This document shows, piece after piece, positions 16,801 to 24,257 of a stretch of 46,088 nt of DNA. The notes beneath the pieces were generated by a model that did no database searches, was not told the DNA's origin, and worked only from the letters and a program-made list of their open reading frames with translations. A program made the position numbers and the translations under genes. The DNA comes from Pseudomonadota bacterium (GTDB taxonomy: Bacteria > Pseudomonadota > Alphaproteobacteria > Acetobacterales > Acetobacteraceae). Within the stretch, counting starts at the first letter, position 1. Every line of letters starts with the position of its first letter. Where the stretch lies: contig JAGXAE010000003.1 of NCBI GenBank assembly GCA_018971725.1, forward strand, positions 1 to 46,088, in the 5' to 3' direction.

Positions 16801-16834
16801 TGGAGTGCGCCCCTGACGGTGAACGGCTTCAGGC
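16801..16834. repeat. 34-bp direct repeat, right copy
   Basis: This is identical in sequence and orientation to 10961-10994. It lies 22 bases before the open recombinase fragment. The interval between the copies holds the glycosyltransferase operon and the scraps to its right. If the element integrated site-specifically, these are its attachment-site cores; unequal recombination is an alternative. Confidence 0.9.
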
Positions 16835-16856
16835 TACTGATTTGACCTATGCTTGA

Positions 16857-17060
16857 CTGTTTCCCCGTCTGGTTCCGGAAGCTGGTGAATGGCGCGTTGA
16901 GATCCGCGGGGCTTTGGCTGGAATCCTGGCTTTGGGCGCCCAGAACGACAAAACCGCCCGCATGTCTGCGGACGGTTCGGTTTCTGTTCTTACATCGCAA
17001 ATCAAGTTGGTTGCGGGGGCACGAAACAGCCGAGAATTGGCGCTAATTGCGCTATGTTGA
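16857..17060 (+). pseudogene. 3' end of a large serine recombinase
   Basis: The frame open from 16857 reads GEWRVEIRGALAGILALG and ends with SQIKLVAGARNSREL before TGA 17058-17060. The VEIRG-LAGIL block followed by a Q-IK-VAG segment is the common C-terminal tail of large serine recombinases in alphaproteobacteria. The catalytic and DNA-binding domains are absent upstream. This is therefore the 3' stump of an integrase, left at the right edge of the arsenic/glycosyltransferase island. Confidence 0.72.
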
Positions 17061-17384
17061 CTACCCTCCAACGGATGGCTCAAAGAATGACGACTTAAGT
17101 CGGGCATAGGCCGACCCCAGAGGATATCTCCGTCGCTGACGGTTCAGCGCCAACCAATTCTGGCCGGCAAGAGCGCCCTTTGCGGCTATTCCCAAAGCGT
17201 ACGAATGCTTTCAAAAGCAGCTGTTCAACCCACCCAAAGTGCTGGTGATGCGGGGCAGTAAGGCGTCCATTATTCTCAGTGCTTGCCGTGCCGCCTAAAC
17301 GGGCAACAAAAATCGCGCCTTTGCACAATCCAACTGCCACTCCGCTGCGTAAATCATCATCAAAACCTGAGTTGGAACCATCAC
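17061..17384. other. Non-coding sequence after recombinase stump
   Basis: The first 75 bases match the sequence upstream of arsR in order and spacing (see 7180-7337). The remainder contains short open frames on both strands that I do not recognise. The promoter for the gene starting at 17385 should lie near its end, but no RpoE-type TGATCC box is visible there. Confidence 0.5.
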
Positions 17385-18038
17385 ATGAGGCGACGCGACT
17401 GGCTGTTGGGCGTTACGGGATTATTGGCGGGCGCGGGGCGCACCCGGGCGTTCACAGTACCACCAAACGGTCGGCTGGCCTTCGAAATTTGGCGCAAGGA
17501 CAGCCAGATCGGCACGCATGTACTCAATTTTGCGCAAAAGGATGGCGCCCTCACCATCACCATCGCCGTGCGCATCGAAGTGTTTTTCGGACCAATCCGC
17601 CTCTTTCATTACAAAATGGACGGCATTGAGCAGTGGTCGAACGGACAGATTTTTCATGTCGAGACAGCAACCAATGACGACGGCAAGGCCGACCAAATGC
17701 GCGCTGACCGCTCCGTCGCCGGGCTGAGGGTGCAAGGCACGGGCGCGGCGCCGTATCTCGCACCGCCCGCCGCCCTGCCCGCAACGCATTGGAACATCGC
17801 CGAGCTAAGAGGTCCGTGGATCAACCCTCAGAATGGCAAGCTCAGCCATCCGCGCATCACCGCATTAGGCGAAGAGACGGTACCTCTGGCCAATAGCGTA
17901 ACGGCGCGCGGGGCGCATTATCGGGTTTCCGGCGATGCCGATCTAGATCTATGGTATGGCACGGACCAAAGCTGGCTAAGCCTGAGTTTCAACGGCCAGG
18001 ACGGCTCCGCCATCCGCTACCTGCGCAGCGCCGGCTAA
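17385..18038 (+). CDS. Exported DUF6134-like protein
   Basis: The 217-residue protein starts at ATG 17385 with RRRDWLLGVTGLLAGAG, a twin-arginine-like signal peptide, followed by a mature domain opening LAFEIWRKDSQIGTHVLNF. That opening, with its alternating beta-strand pattern and late WNIAELRGPW, fits DUF6134, a periplasmic family of unknown function common in Rhodospirillales. It heads a two-gene unit with the membrane protein at 18053. Its position beside the lipid cluster suggests an envelope role, but that is inference. Confidence 0.72.
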   Translation: MRRRDWLLGVTGLLAGAGRTRAFTVPPNGRLAFEIWRKDSQIGTHVLNFAQKDGALTITIAVRIEVFFGPIRLFHYKMDGIEQWSNGQIFHVETATNDDGKADQMRADRSVAGLRVQGTGAAPYLAPPAALPATHWNIAELRGPWINPQNGKLSHPRITALGEETVPLANSVTARGAHYRVSGDADLDLWYGTDQSWLSLSFNGQDGSAIRYLRSAG

Positions 18039-18052
18039 ACCGGGGGCGATTG

Positions 18053-18601
18053 ATGAAAATCATCAGCAGTATGAAAGCCTATATTGCCAATCCCGATCCA
18101 CTCACCGGAAAGAGTTGCCTCGTCGCAGCGATCATCGGCGCCAACGGACCGGTCTATCCGTTCTATCTCAGCTTCATGATCGGTTTCGCCGCCGCCGCGC
18201 CAGCCTTCATCACCATGCTGGCCAGCCCGTTCTTCCTGGCCATTCCGCTGCTGGCCCGCTTTCATCCGCTTGCCGCGCGAACCGCACTGCCGCTACTCGG
18301 CACGCTCAACACCTTCTGGTGCATCAAGCTTCTGGGAGCCTCGTCGGGTGTCGAACTGTTCCTGCTGCCCTGCATCAGCTTAGCGGCGCTCTCCTTCAAC
18401 GCGCGCGAGCGCTGGCTCAGCTTTGCGCTCTTGGCACTGCCCATCGGTTTTTACATCGTGCAGCCATATGTCACCGGTCTGGCCACACCGCTCCTGCATT
18501 TTTCTCCAGCGCAGCTGCAGGCACTGGTCACGCTTAACGCTGCCAGCGTGGGTATGCTCACGGCGTTTCTTGGACTTACCTACGCGCGGCTGCGGGGTTG
18601 A
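18053..18601 (+). CDS. Unrecognised integral membrane protein
   Basis: The 182-residue product is almost wholly hydrophobic, with about five helices such as FMIGFAAAAPAFITMLASP and WLSFALLALPIGFYIV. It starts at ATG 18053 after GGGGGCGATTG and lies 14 bases after the DUF6134-like gene, so the two are probably co-transcribed. It converges with the leftward SDR gene, whose last base follows directly. I do not recognise the family. Confidence 0.75.
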   Translation: MKIISSMKAYIANPDPLTGKSCLVAAIIGANGPVYPFYLSFMIGFAAAAPAFITMLASPFFLAIPLLARFHPLAARTALPLLGTLNTFWCIKLLGASSGVELFLLPCISLAALSFNARERWLSFALLALPIGFYIVQPYVTGLATPLLHFSPAQLQALVTLNAASVGMLTAFLGLTYARLRG

Positions 18602-19291
18602 TCATGGCGCGATTTCCTGGCCATCGAAAGCCAGCACTCGCCCCGATTGTTCGGGGGTGGCCTTTTCCAGCACATCAGCGAGATTTTTAGCGGCCAAAGC
18701 CGGAGATACGATCTGCGTGGCAGGAACGCCGCCATGGAACGGGGCGGAGAGCCGGCTTTCCACGGTGCCAGGATGCAACGCTATTACCACCGCCTTGGGA
18801 GCGCGCCGCGCCATTTCTATGGCGGCGCTGCGCACCACCATGTTCAGCGCCGCCTTGGCTGCCCGATAGGCGTACCAGCCTCCCAGACGGTTATCGGAGA
18901 CGCTGCCCACTCGCGCCGAGAGCACGGCCAAGCGCGCCGGGCGGTCGCGTGGGAGCAAGGGCAGGAAATGCTTGATGACAAGCGCCGGGCCGATGCAGTT
19001 CACGGCAAACACCTGTGCCAAAACATCTTGGCGCAGATCGCGCAGGGCTTTTTCCGGGGCAATGCCAGGGGCATGGAGCAGGCCGGTGGCGACAATCACC
19101 GTGTCCAGCGGACCATCTGCCCCCAGCCGCGCAGCGGCCAGCGCCACATCCTCCTCGTTCAAGATGTCGGCTTGCGCGCGTGCCAGCCCATGAATTTCAG
19201 GCACACTGCGCGCCGCCAGCTCGGCCACCATTGCCCCGCCAATGGCGCCCCCGGCGCCAAACACCACGGCGCGAGGGCCAAGCGCGCTCAC
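18602..19291 (-). CDS. Short-chain dehydrogenase/reductase
   Basis: This 229-residue cytoplasmic oxidoreductase has the glycine-rich cofactor motif VFGAGGAIGGAMV at the N-terminus and catalytic YAYRAAKAALN with the preceding serine in LSARVGS. It is the distal gene of the leftward unit that starts at the divergent RpoE-like promoter. Related SDR genes occur in the RpoE-controlled cluster of Rhodobacter sphaeroides with the same FAD, DUF1365 and CFA neighbours. The substrate is unknown; a fatty-acid-derived carbonyl would fit. Confidence 0.9.
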   Translation of the reverse strand: MSALGPRAVVFGAGGAIGGAMVAELAARSVPEIHGLARAQADILNEEDVALAAARLGADGPLDTVIVATGLLHAPGIAPEKALRDLRQDVLAQVFAVNCIGPALVIKHFLPLLPRDRPARLAVLSARVGSVSDNRLGGWYAYRAAKAALNMVVRSAAIEMARRAPKAVVIALHPGTVESRLSAPFHGGVPATQIVSPALAAKNLADVLEKATPEQSGRVLAFDGQEIAP

Positions 19292-19293
19292 CC

Positions 19294-19674
19294 TTACACC
19301 AGCACTTTGGCCGCCGCCGCTGCCAGGGCCGTGGCCAGCGCACCCCAGGCGAGATCAGCGAGCGTGACGCAGGTTGACCAGCGCGCAAGCGTCGCTTGGT
19401 TAGTGAGGTCGTAGGTAGCGTAGGCCACCAAACCAAAGGCCGCGCCGCGAAGCAGGGCATCCACGGGCTTGGCGGCGGGCAGCACGACGAAACCCACAAT
19501 CCCGCCAATATACAGCACATAAAACAGCAACGCTGGAGCGGGGCGGAAGTTCTCCGCCAGCAGGTCTTGCAATTCGGGCTTATAGAGCCGGTTGGCCATG
19601 GTGCTGAGCCACACGGCGTCCAGCCCCAGAAACACAAAGGTGGTGACAGCATAAACAGCGGCGAGGTGCTTCAT
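19294..19674 (-). CDS. DUF2177 membrane protein
   Basis: The 126-residue protein has four hydrophobic segments and the family landmarks FLGLDAVWLSTM near the N-terminus and AAFGLVAYATYDLTNQATL in the middle. DUF2177 proteins are found beside CFA synthase, DUF1365 and FAD-oxidoreductase genes in many bacteria. It is spaced two bases from the SDR gene and four from the CFA gene, so it belongs to the same transcript. It acts in the inner membrane; the function is unknown. Confidence 0.9.
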   Translation of the reverse strand: MKHLAAVYAVTTFVFLGLDAVWLSTMANRLYKPELQDLLAENFRPAPALLFYVLYIGGIVGFVVLPAAKPVDALLRGAAFGLVAYATYDLTNQATLARWSTCVTLADLAWGALATALAAAAAKVLV

Positions 19675-19678
19675 CGTG

Positions 19679-20866
19679 TCATCCTTTCAGCTCATAAAGC
19701 CCGACATCAATCGCCCCGGTGGCGAACCCCGCCTCGCAATAAGAGAGGTAATAGGTCCATAACCTCTTGAATCTTTGGTCAAACCCCATCTCTGCGAGGC
19801 ACGGCCAGGCGGCAAGAAACCGCGTCCGCCATTCGGCCAAGGTACGGGCATAGCTCGCGCCAAAATGCAGCGTACGCGCTTGGGTCAATCCGGCACGGCG
19901 CGCCTGAATACCGATCTCTGCCTTCGAAGGCAGCATCCCGCCGGGGAAGATGTGGCGCTGAATGAAATCCGGCGCGCGGCGATATGAGGCGTAGCGAGCA
20001 GCGTCTATGGTAATGACCTGGAGGACCGCCTTGCCGCCGTGCTTGAGCCGCGCGCGCAACGTGGCGAAATAAGCGGGCCAATAGGCCTCGCCCACGGCTT
20101 CCAGCATTTCGATTGAGACAATGCGGTCGTAAAGCCCAGTTTCTTCGCGGTAGTCGCGCAGAGCCAGCGCCACATTATCGCCCGCGATGCGCTGAGCATG
20201 GCCGAGCTGCGCGGGCGAGAGCGTGAGGCCCGTTACAAGCGCCCCCGCCTCACCCAGATACCGCGCCAGCGCCCCCCAGCCGCAGCCGATTTCCAGTACA
20301 TTCGCGCCTTTTGGGGCATCCAACCAGTCGGCAATCAAGCCAAGGCGGCGCGCCTGGGCGGTTTCCAGCGGTTCATCTTCATCCACATAAAGTGCCGAGG
20401 AATAGAGCATCATCTCATCCAGCCAGGCGGCATAGAACTCATTGCCGAGGTCGTAATGCGCCATGATGTTACGGCGCGCGCCGGAGCGCGTGTTGGCATT
20501 GGCCGCATGACGCAGGCGGGAAAGCAGCCGAGACGGCAACGCAAGCATCCCTGATGGCATTTGGCTGGTGAAATTCTGCGCGAGCAAGGTGAGCAGGGCG
20601 GTGAGGTTGGGGCTGCCCCAGGCGCCGTCCAGATAGCTCTCATCCAGCCCATCGGCCCCTTGCAGGGCAAGGGCCAAGCCCAATCTTGTATCATAAACCT
20701 CCAGCACCCCCAGCGGGCCAGGCAGGGTTCCGTGACGCTCAACGCGCTGGCCGCCGGGCAGTACACAGATCAACTTGCCATAGCGCAATTCTGGCAAAAC
20801 GAGGTTCAGCACGGCGCTGGCAAGGCTGGGCGGGGGAACGGCAAGCGGGGTGGTAATGTCGCTCAT
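19679..20866 (-). CDS. Cyclopropane-fatty-acyl-phospholipid synthase family protein
   Basis: This SAM-dependent methyltransferase modifies double bonds of membrane phospholipid acyl chains. The 395-residue protein has the N-terminal lipid-binding part (LDESYLDGAWGSPNL), the HYDLGNEFYAAWLD motif, SAM-binding VLEIGCGWGALARYLGE and the late FIQRHIFPGGMLPS block. ATG 20866 overlaps the DUF1365 stop in ATGA; a longer open frame upstream is not needed. In R. sphaeroides, RpoE-controlled CFA-like enzymes contribute to branched and furan fatty acids under singlet oxygen. Confidence 0.93.
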   Translation of the reverse strand: MSDITTPLAVPPPSLASAVLNLVLPELRYGKLICVLPGGQRVERHGTLPGPLGVLEVYDTRLGLALALQGADGLDESYLDGAWGSPNLTALLTLLAQNFTSQMPSGMLALPSRLLSRLRHAANANTRSGARRNIMAHYDLGNEFYAAWLDEMMLYSSALYVDEDEPLETAQARRLGLIADWLDAPKGANVLEIGCGWGALARYLGEAGALVTGLTLSPAQLGHAQRIAGDNVALALRDYREETGLYDRIVSIEMLEAVGEAYWPAYFATLRARLKHGGKAVLQVITIDAARYASYRRAPDFIQRHIFPGGMLPSKAEIGIQARRAGLTQARTLHFGASYARTLAEWRTRFLAAWPCLAEMGFDQRFKRLWTYYLSYCEAGFATGAIDVGLYELKG

Positions 20867-21630
20867 AAGGGGTTCCTCGTCAGTTCCTGGCCAGGTGTAA
20901 CCATGTTGGCGGGCGGAGCCGGGCGCTGCCGCACGACCACCCCCTTCAGCCAGATCTTCAGCGCCTCCCAATGGATGGCAACCAGCACCTTCACTCCCAG
21001 CAGCGGGTGCAGCAGTGCCGCCCGAAGCAAAATGGCATCGGTGAGGGGCTGGCGTGTCCCTGCCAGCGTGGCGCGCAGCAAGGTTCCCTGAGAATCCTCC
21101 ACCGCGATATGCAACCCCACAGCCTCGCCCGGCGGGGTGAGAGTGAAGCGATAGCGCAGCCCCATGTCCATGAACGGCGAAACGTAGAATGACTTACCGG
21201 CACTCTGGCGCAGTGGCGGGCGCGCCTCTGGCGCGACGGGGCAGAGATAGCAATGGCGCTGGCCAAAGGTGTTGTTCACCTCGTAGAGTACGGCGCGCAA
21301 CGCGCCCGTGGCGTCGTGGCAGAAGAACAGGCTGATCGGGTTGAATCCCAACCCCAGAAACCTAGGCAGCGTGAGCAACGTGATGACCGCGCTGGCATCG
21401 GACAACCCGGCTTCGCCGAGCCGCTCTGCCACCCATAAGCGCAGGGGCGTGCGGCCATCGCCATGGTCACACTCATGCAGGCTGAACAGGTTGAAGCGGT
21501 TGAAGGAGAACAATACGGCATAGGGCGGGGCGTTTAGGTCGAGCAGCAGGTAAGGCAGGCGGTAGGCAAAAGCGTGGCGGCGCGGGCGAGTACGGATATG
21601 TGTCACGAGTGTGCTATAGAGCGCGCTCAT
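20863..21630 (-). CDS. DUF1365 protein
   Basis: The 255-residue protein begins MSALYSTLVTHIRTRP and shows the DUF1365 blocks RHAFAYRLPYLLLDL, LTLPRFLGLGFNPISLFF, VLYEVNNTFGQRHCYL and KSFYVSPFMDMGLRYRF. The start ATG at 21630 overlaps the stop of the FAD oxidoreductase gene, and its end overlaps the CFA gene, so the three are translationally coupled. DUF1365 is almost always encoded between these two partners. Its biochemical role is not established. Confidence 0.93.
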   Translation of the reverse strand: MSALYSTLVTHIRTRPRRHAFAYRLPYLLLDLNAPPYAVLFSFNRFNLFSLHECDHGDGRTPLRLWVAERLGEAGLSDASAVITLLTLPRFLGLGFNPISLFFCHDATGALRAVLYEVNNTFGQRHCYLCPVAPEARPPLRQSAGKSFYVSPFMDMGLRYRFTLTPPGEAVGLHIAVEDSQGTLLRATLAGTRQPLTDAILLRAALLHPLLGVKVLVAIHWEALKIWLKGVVVRQRPAPPANMVTPGQELTRNPL

Positions 21631-22910
21631 GGCATTGGCCTTGCCGGGATCCGCCCGGAGGCGTTGGGCACGTCCCACGGGCGGCGCACGCCACCCAGCG
21701 CCTCGGCCACCGCCAGCCCGGCCTGCAAGCCGTCTTCGTGAAAGCCCGCCCCCCACCACGCACCGCAAAACCAGGTGCGGTTCACCCCCTGCACCTCCCA
21801 CAGCCGGGCCTGGGCTCGCAGGGCTGGCACATCGAACACCGGATGGGCGAAGACCTGGCGCAACATGGCGCCCCGCAGTGGATGACGCGGATTGAGGGTT
21901 ACAAACCAATTTCGCCCGCCGGGCAGGTTTTGCAGCCGGTTCATCCAATAGGTCACGGCCACCTGTTCTTCGCCGCCTGCATAGTTCCAGGCTGCCCAAG
22001 CGGCGCGCCGGCGCGGCATGGCGGCGGCATCGCGGTGCAGAATCACCTCGTTGGGCGTGGTGCGGAACGCTCCGATAATGGCGCGCTCGGCCTCTGAGGG
22101 ATCCTCCAGCAGCGCGAAGGCTTCATCGGCATGGCAGGCCAGCACCACCTGATCAAAAGTTTCGTCCCCCTGCGCCGTGCGCAACTCCACGCCACCTGGC
22201 AGGCGGCGCAATCGTGTCACGGCCTCATGGCGTACCGCTCCGGCAAAGGTGGCGCGCAGCCGTTCCACATAAGCGCGCGCGCCGCCGTGCACCGTACGCC
22301 ACAAAGGCCGTCCGGTGAGCTTCAGCAGGCCATGGTTTTCGCAAAACTGGATGAAGGCCGTGGCGGGCAAATCTTGCGCTTGCCCCTCCGGGCAGGACCA
22401 CACCGCGGCGATCATCGGGTAGAGATGATCGTGCAAGAACGCCTCGCCATAGCCGCCCTGTCGCACATAGTCTCCGAGGCTCATGTCCTGGAGGCGCGCG
22501 GCGTCTTGCGGCGCGGCGCGGTAGAAGCGCAGCAAATCGCGCAGCATCGCCCAGAAGCGCGGACGCAGTGCGTTCAAGGGCTGGGCAAAAAGGCCGCGCA
22601 GATCAGACCCCGCATATTCCAGCCCGCCCTCGCGCAGCGAGACGGAGAAGGACATATCCGTGGCCTTCGTCTCAACATTTAGATGCGCGAATAGCGCGGT
22701 GAGGTTGGGATAAGCCGGTTCATTATAGACGATGAAACCCGTATCCACCGCGACACCCGCCACCTCCACCGTATGGCTGTGCCCGCCCAGGCGCGGCAGC
22801 GCCTCGAACAGCGTCACCTCATGGTGCTGACCAAGCAGCCAGGCACAGGAGAGGCCGGTGATCCCAGCCCCCACCACGGCAATACGCATCCGCTCAGCCT
22901 GCCACCCCAT
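21627..22910 (-). CDS. FAD-dependent amine-oxidase-like oxidoreductase
   Basis: The 427-residue protein has an N-terminal dinucleotide fold VVGAGITGLSCAWLL and the following acidic residue and GGHSHTVE block seen in phytoene-desaturase and amine-oxidase relatives. It is the first gene of the leftward unit. I chose ATG 22910 because AAAGGGGGTAGC precedes it; ATG 22889, closer to the flavin motif, is possible. With the CFA enzyme it is a candidate for desaturation or oxidation of a methylated acyl chain, as in furan fatty acid synthesis, but that is inference. Confidence 0.92.
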   Translation of the reverse strand: MGWQAERMRIAVVGAGITGLSCAWLLGQHHEVTLFEALPRLGGHSHTVEVAGVAVDTGFIVYNEPAYPNLTALFAHLNVETKATDMSFSVSLREGGLEYAGSDLRGLFAQPLNALRPRFWAMLRDLLRFYRAAPQDAARLQDMSLGDYVRQGGYGEAFLHDHLYPMIAAVWSCPEGQAQDLPATAFIQFCENHGLLKLTGRPLWRTVHGGARAYVERLRATFAGAVRHEAVTRLRRLPGGVELRTAQGDETFDQVVLACHADEAFALLEDPSEAERAIIGAFRTTPNEVILHRDAAAMPRRRAAWAAWNYAGGEEQVAVTYWMNRLQNLPGGRNWFVTLNPRHPLRGAMLRQVFAHPVFDVPALRAQARLWEVQGVNRTWFCGAWWGAGFHEDGLQAGLAVAEALGGVRRPWDVPNASGRIPARPMP

Positions 22911-22932
22911 GCTACCCCCTTTAATTATTGAA

Positions 22933-22996
22933 ATTTTACGGGGCGGAGCGCTTTTTGGATCACCGCTGATCCAAAAAGCGCTCAAGGACGTATAAT
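22933..22996. promoter_or_regulatory. Divergent RpoE-type promoter pair on a perfect palindrome
   Basis: A 17-bp perfect inverted repeat (22946-22962 and 22967-22983, spacer CCGC) contains two outward -35 boxes. Rightward: TGATCC 22967-22972, 18 bases, TATAAT 22991-22996. Leftward: TGATCC on the complement of 22957-22962, 18 bases, TAAAAT on the complement of 22933-22938. TGATCC with an 18-base spacer matches the known RpoE promoter of Rhodobacter. One 64-bp element therefore drives the sigma/anti-sigma unit and the lipid unit symmetrically. Confidence 0.85.
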
Positions 22997-23001
22997 CCGG
23001 C

Positions 23002-23625
23002 GTGAATGCACTTGATCCACATCTCCGCCAAGCCCATCGCAGGGCCAGCGCACCGCCGGTGAGCACGCTGGAAACGCCACCGCCAGATGCTGCGGCACTT
23101 GCGGCGCTGATTCTGCGTGTGTCGCAAAAGCGGGACCGCACCGCCTATGCGGCATTGTTCAAGCATTTTGCCCCGCGCGTGAAAGCCTATCTGCGCCGTG
23201 TCGGGCTAGACGGCGCCGAGGCCGAGGAGGTTACACAAGAGGTCATGCTTAGCCTCTGGCGCAAGGCTGACAGTTTCGACCCCGCCATCGCCGGCGCCGC
23301 AACATGGATATTCGCAATCACCCGCAATGCGAGAATTGACTTGGCGCGCAGGCGGCGCGGCCTACCCACGACGCCGGAACCAGAAGAGGAGGGTCACTCG
23401 CCCTCCGCCGAGGCCCTGACCTTGGCCTACGAGCGTGAGGCCCTGGTACGTGCCGCATTGGACACACTTTCAACCGAACAGCAACAAATCGTGCGCCTCT
23501 CATTTTTCTCGGAAACCCCCCACGTCGCCATCGCCGATGCGCTCGGCCTGCCACTGGGCACGGTGAAATCCCGCATCCGCCTGGGCTTGGCCAAGTTACG
23601 TGCCGCCCTTGAGGATAAAACATGA
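23002..23625 (+). CDS. rpoE: ECF sigma factor, RpoE/ChrR (ECF11) type
   Basis: This alternative sigma factor is predicted to respond to singlet oxygen and activate its own promoter. The 207-residue protein has region 2 (DGAEAEEVTQEVMLSLWRKA then ATWIFAITRNARIDLARR) and region 4 (STEQQQIVRLSFFSETPHVA then LPLGTVKSRIRLGLAKLR). The GTG start at 23002 lies only five bases after the -10 box, so the transcript may be leaderless; a GTG at 23059 is an alternative. The 3' end overlaps the anti-sigma gene in ATGA. Confidence 0.92.
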   Translation: MNALDPHLRQAHRRASAPPVSTLETPPPDAAALAALILRVSQKRDRTAYAALFKHFAPRVKAYLRRVGLDGAEAEEVTQEVMLSLWRKADSFDPAIAGAATWIFAITRNARIDLARRRRGLPTTPEPEEEGHSPSAEALTLAYEREALVRAALDTLSTEQQQIVRLSFFSETPHVAIADALGLPLGTVKSRIRLGLAKLRAALEDKT

Positions 23626-24254
23626 TCCGCCATCACCCCGCGCCCGAGACATTGCTGGCCCATATTGCGGGTACGCTTGAACCCGGCCATGCGCTGATTG
23701 TTACCGTGCACATAGAAGCCTGCGTGAATTGCCGGGCCGAGGCTGCGCGGCTGGAGGCCACAGGCGGCGTGCTGCTTGACGAACTGGACTCCGAACCACT
23801 GTCCACGGGCGCGTTTGCCGCCGTGCTGGCGAGGCTCGATGAACCTGCGCCGCCGAAACCCGTAAGGCCCCGTCAAGCCGACTTGCGCTTGCCGCCGGGC
23901 CTGCGCCTGCCCGCCGCGCTGCGCGGTACGGCTATTGGGCGCTGGCTGTGGATGGGGGCTGGCCTGCGCTACAGCCGCGTAACCCTGCCCTGGGCGCCGA
24001 AGGAAAATGTGATGCTGCTGCGCGTGGAAGGCGGACGGCGCGTGCTGCGCCATTCGCATGGCGGTGCCGAGCTGACCCAGGTTCTGTGGGGCGGGTTTCA
24101 TGACATCACCGGCGCCTACGGTCCTGGTGATCTGCAAGAGGCCGATGAAACCATAGAGCACCAGCCGCTGGCCGACCCGGAGGGTTGCCTGTGTCTGGCT
24201 GCGCTGGAAGGCGGGCTGCGCTTGCCCTGGATCTCCCGGCTCATGGGCAAATAG
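23622..24254 (+). CDS. chrR: ChrR-family zinc anti-sigma factor
   Basis: ChrR holds RpoE inactive until singlet oxygen or a related signal releases it. The 210-residue protein has an N-terminal zinc anti-sigma domain with H5 and the HIEACVNC motif (H30, C34, C37), close to H6, H31, C35, C38 of the R. sphaeroides protein. The C-terminal cupin keeps the metal set HSHGGAE and a later IEHQPL histidine. Coupled translation with rpoE ensures balanced amounts. Confidence 0.92.
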   Translation: MIRHHPAPETLLAHIAGTLEPGHALIVTVHIEACVNCRAEAARLEATGGVLLDELDSEPLSTGAFAAVLARLDEPAPPKPVRPRQADLRLPPGLRLPAALRGTAIGRWLWMGAGLRYSRVTLPWAPKENVMLLRVEGGRRVLRHSHGGAELTQVLWGGFHDITGAYGPGDLQEADETIEHQPLADPEGCLCLAALEGGLRLPWISRLMGK

Positions 24255-24257
24255 ACC

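Noticed and set aside
10961-16834. The 34-bp repeats as transposon terminal inverted repeats.
   Set aside because: They are in direct, not inverted, orientation and do not resemble Tn3-type ends; attachment-site duplication or recombination fits better.
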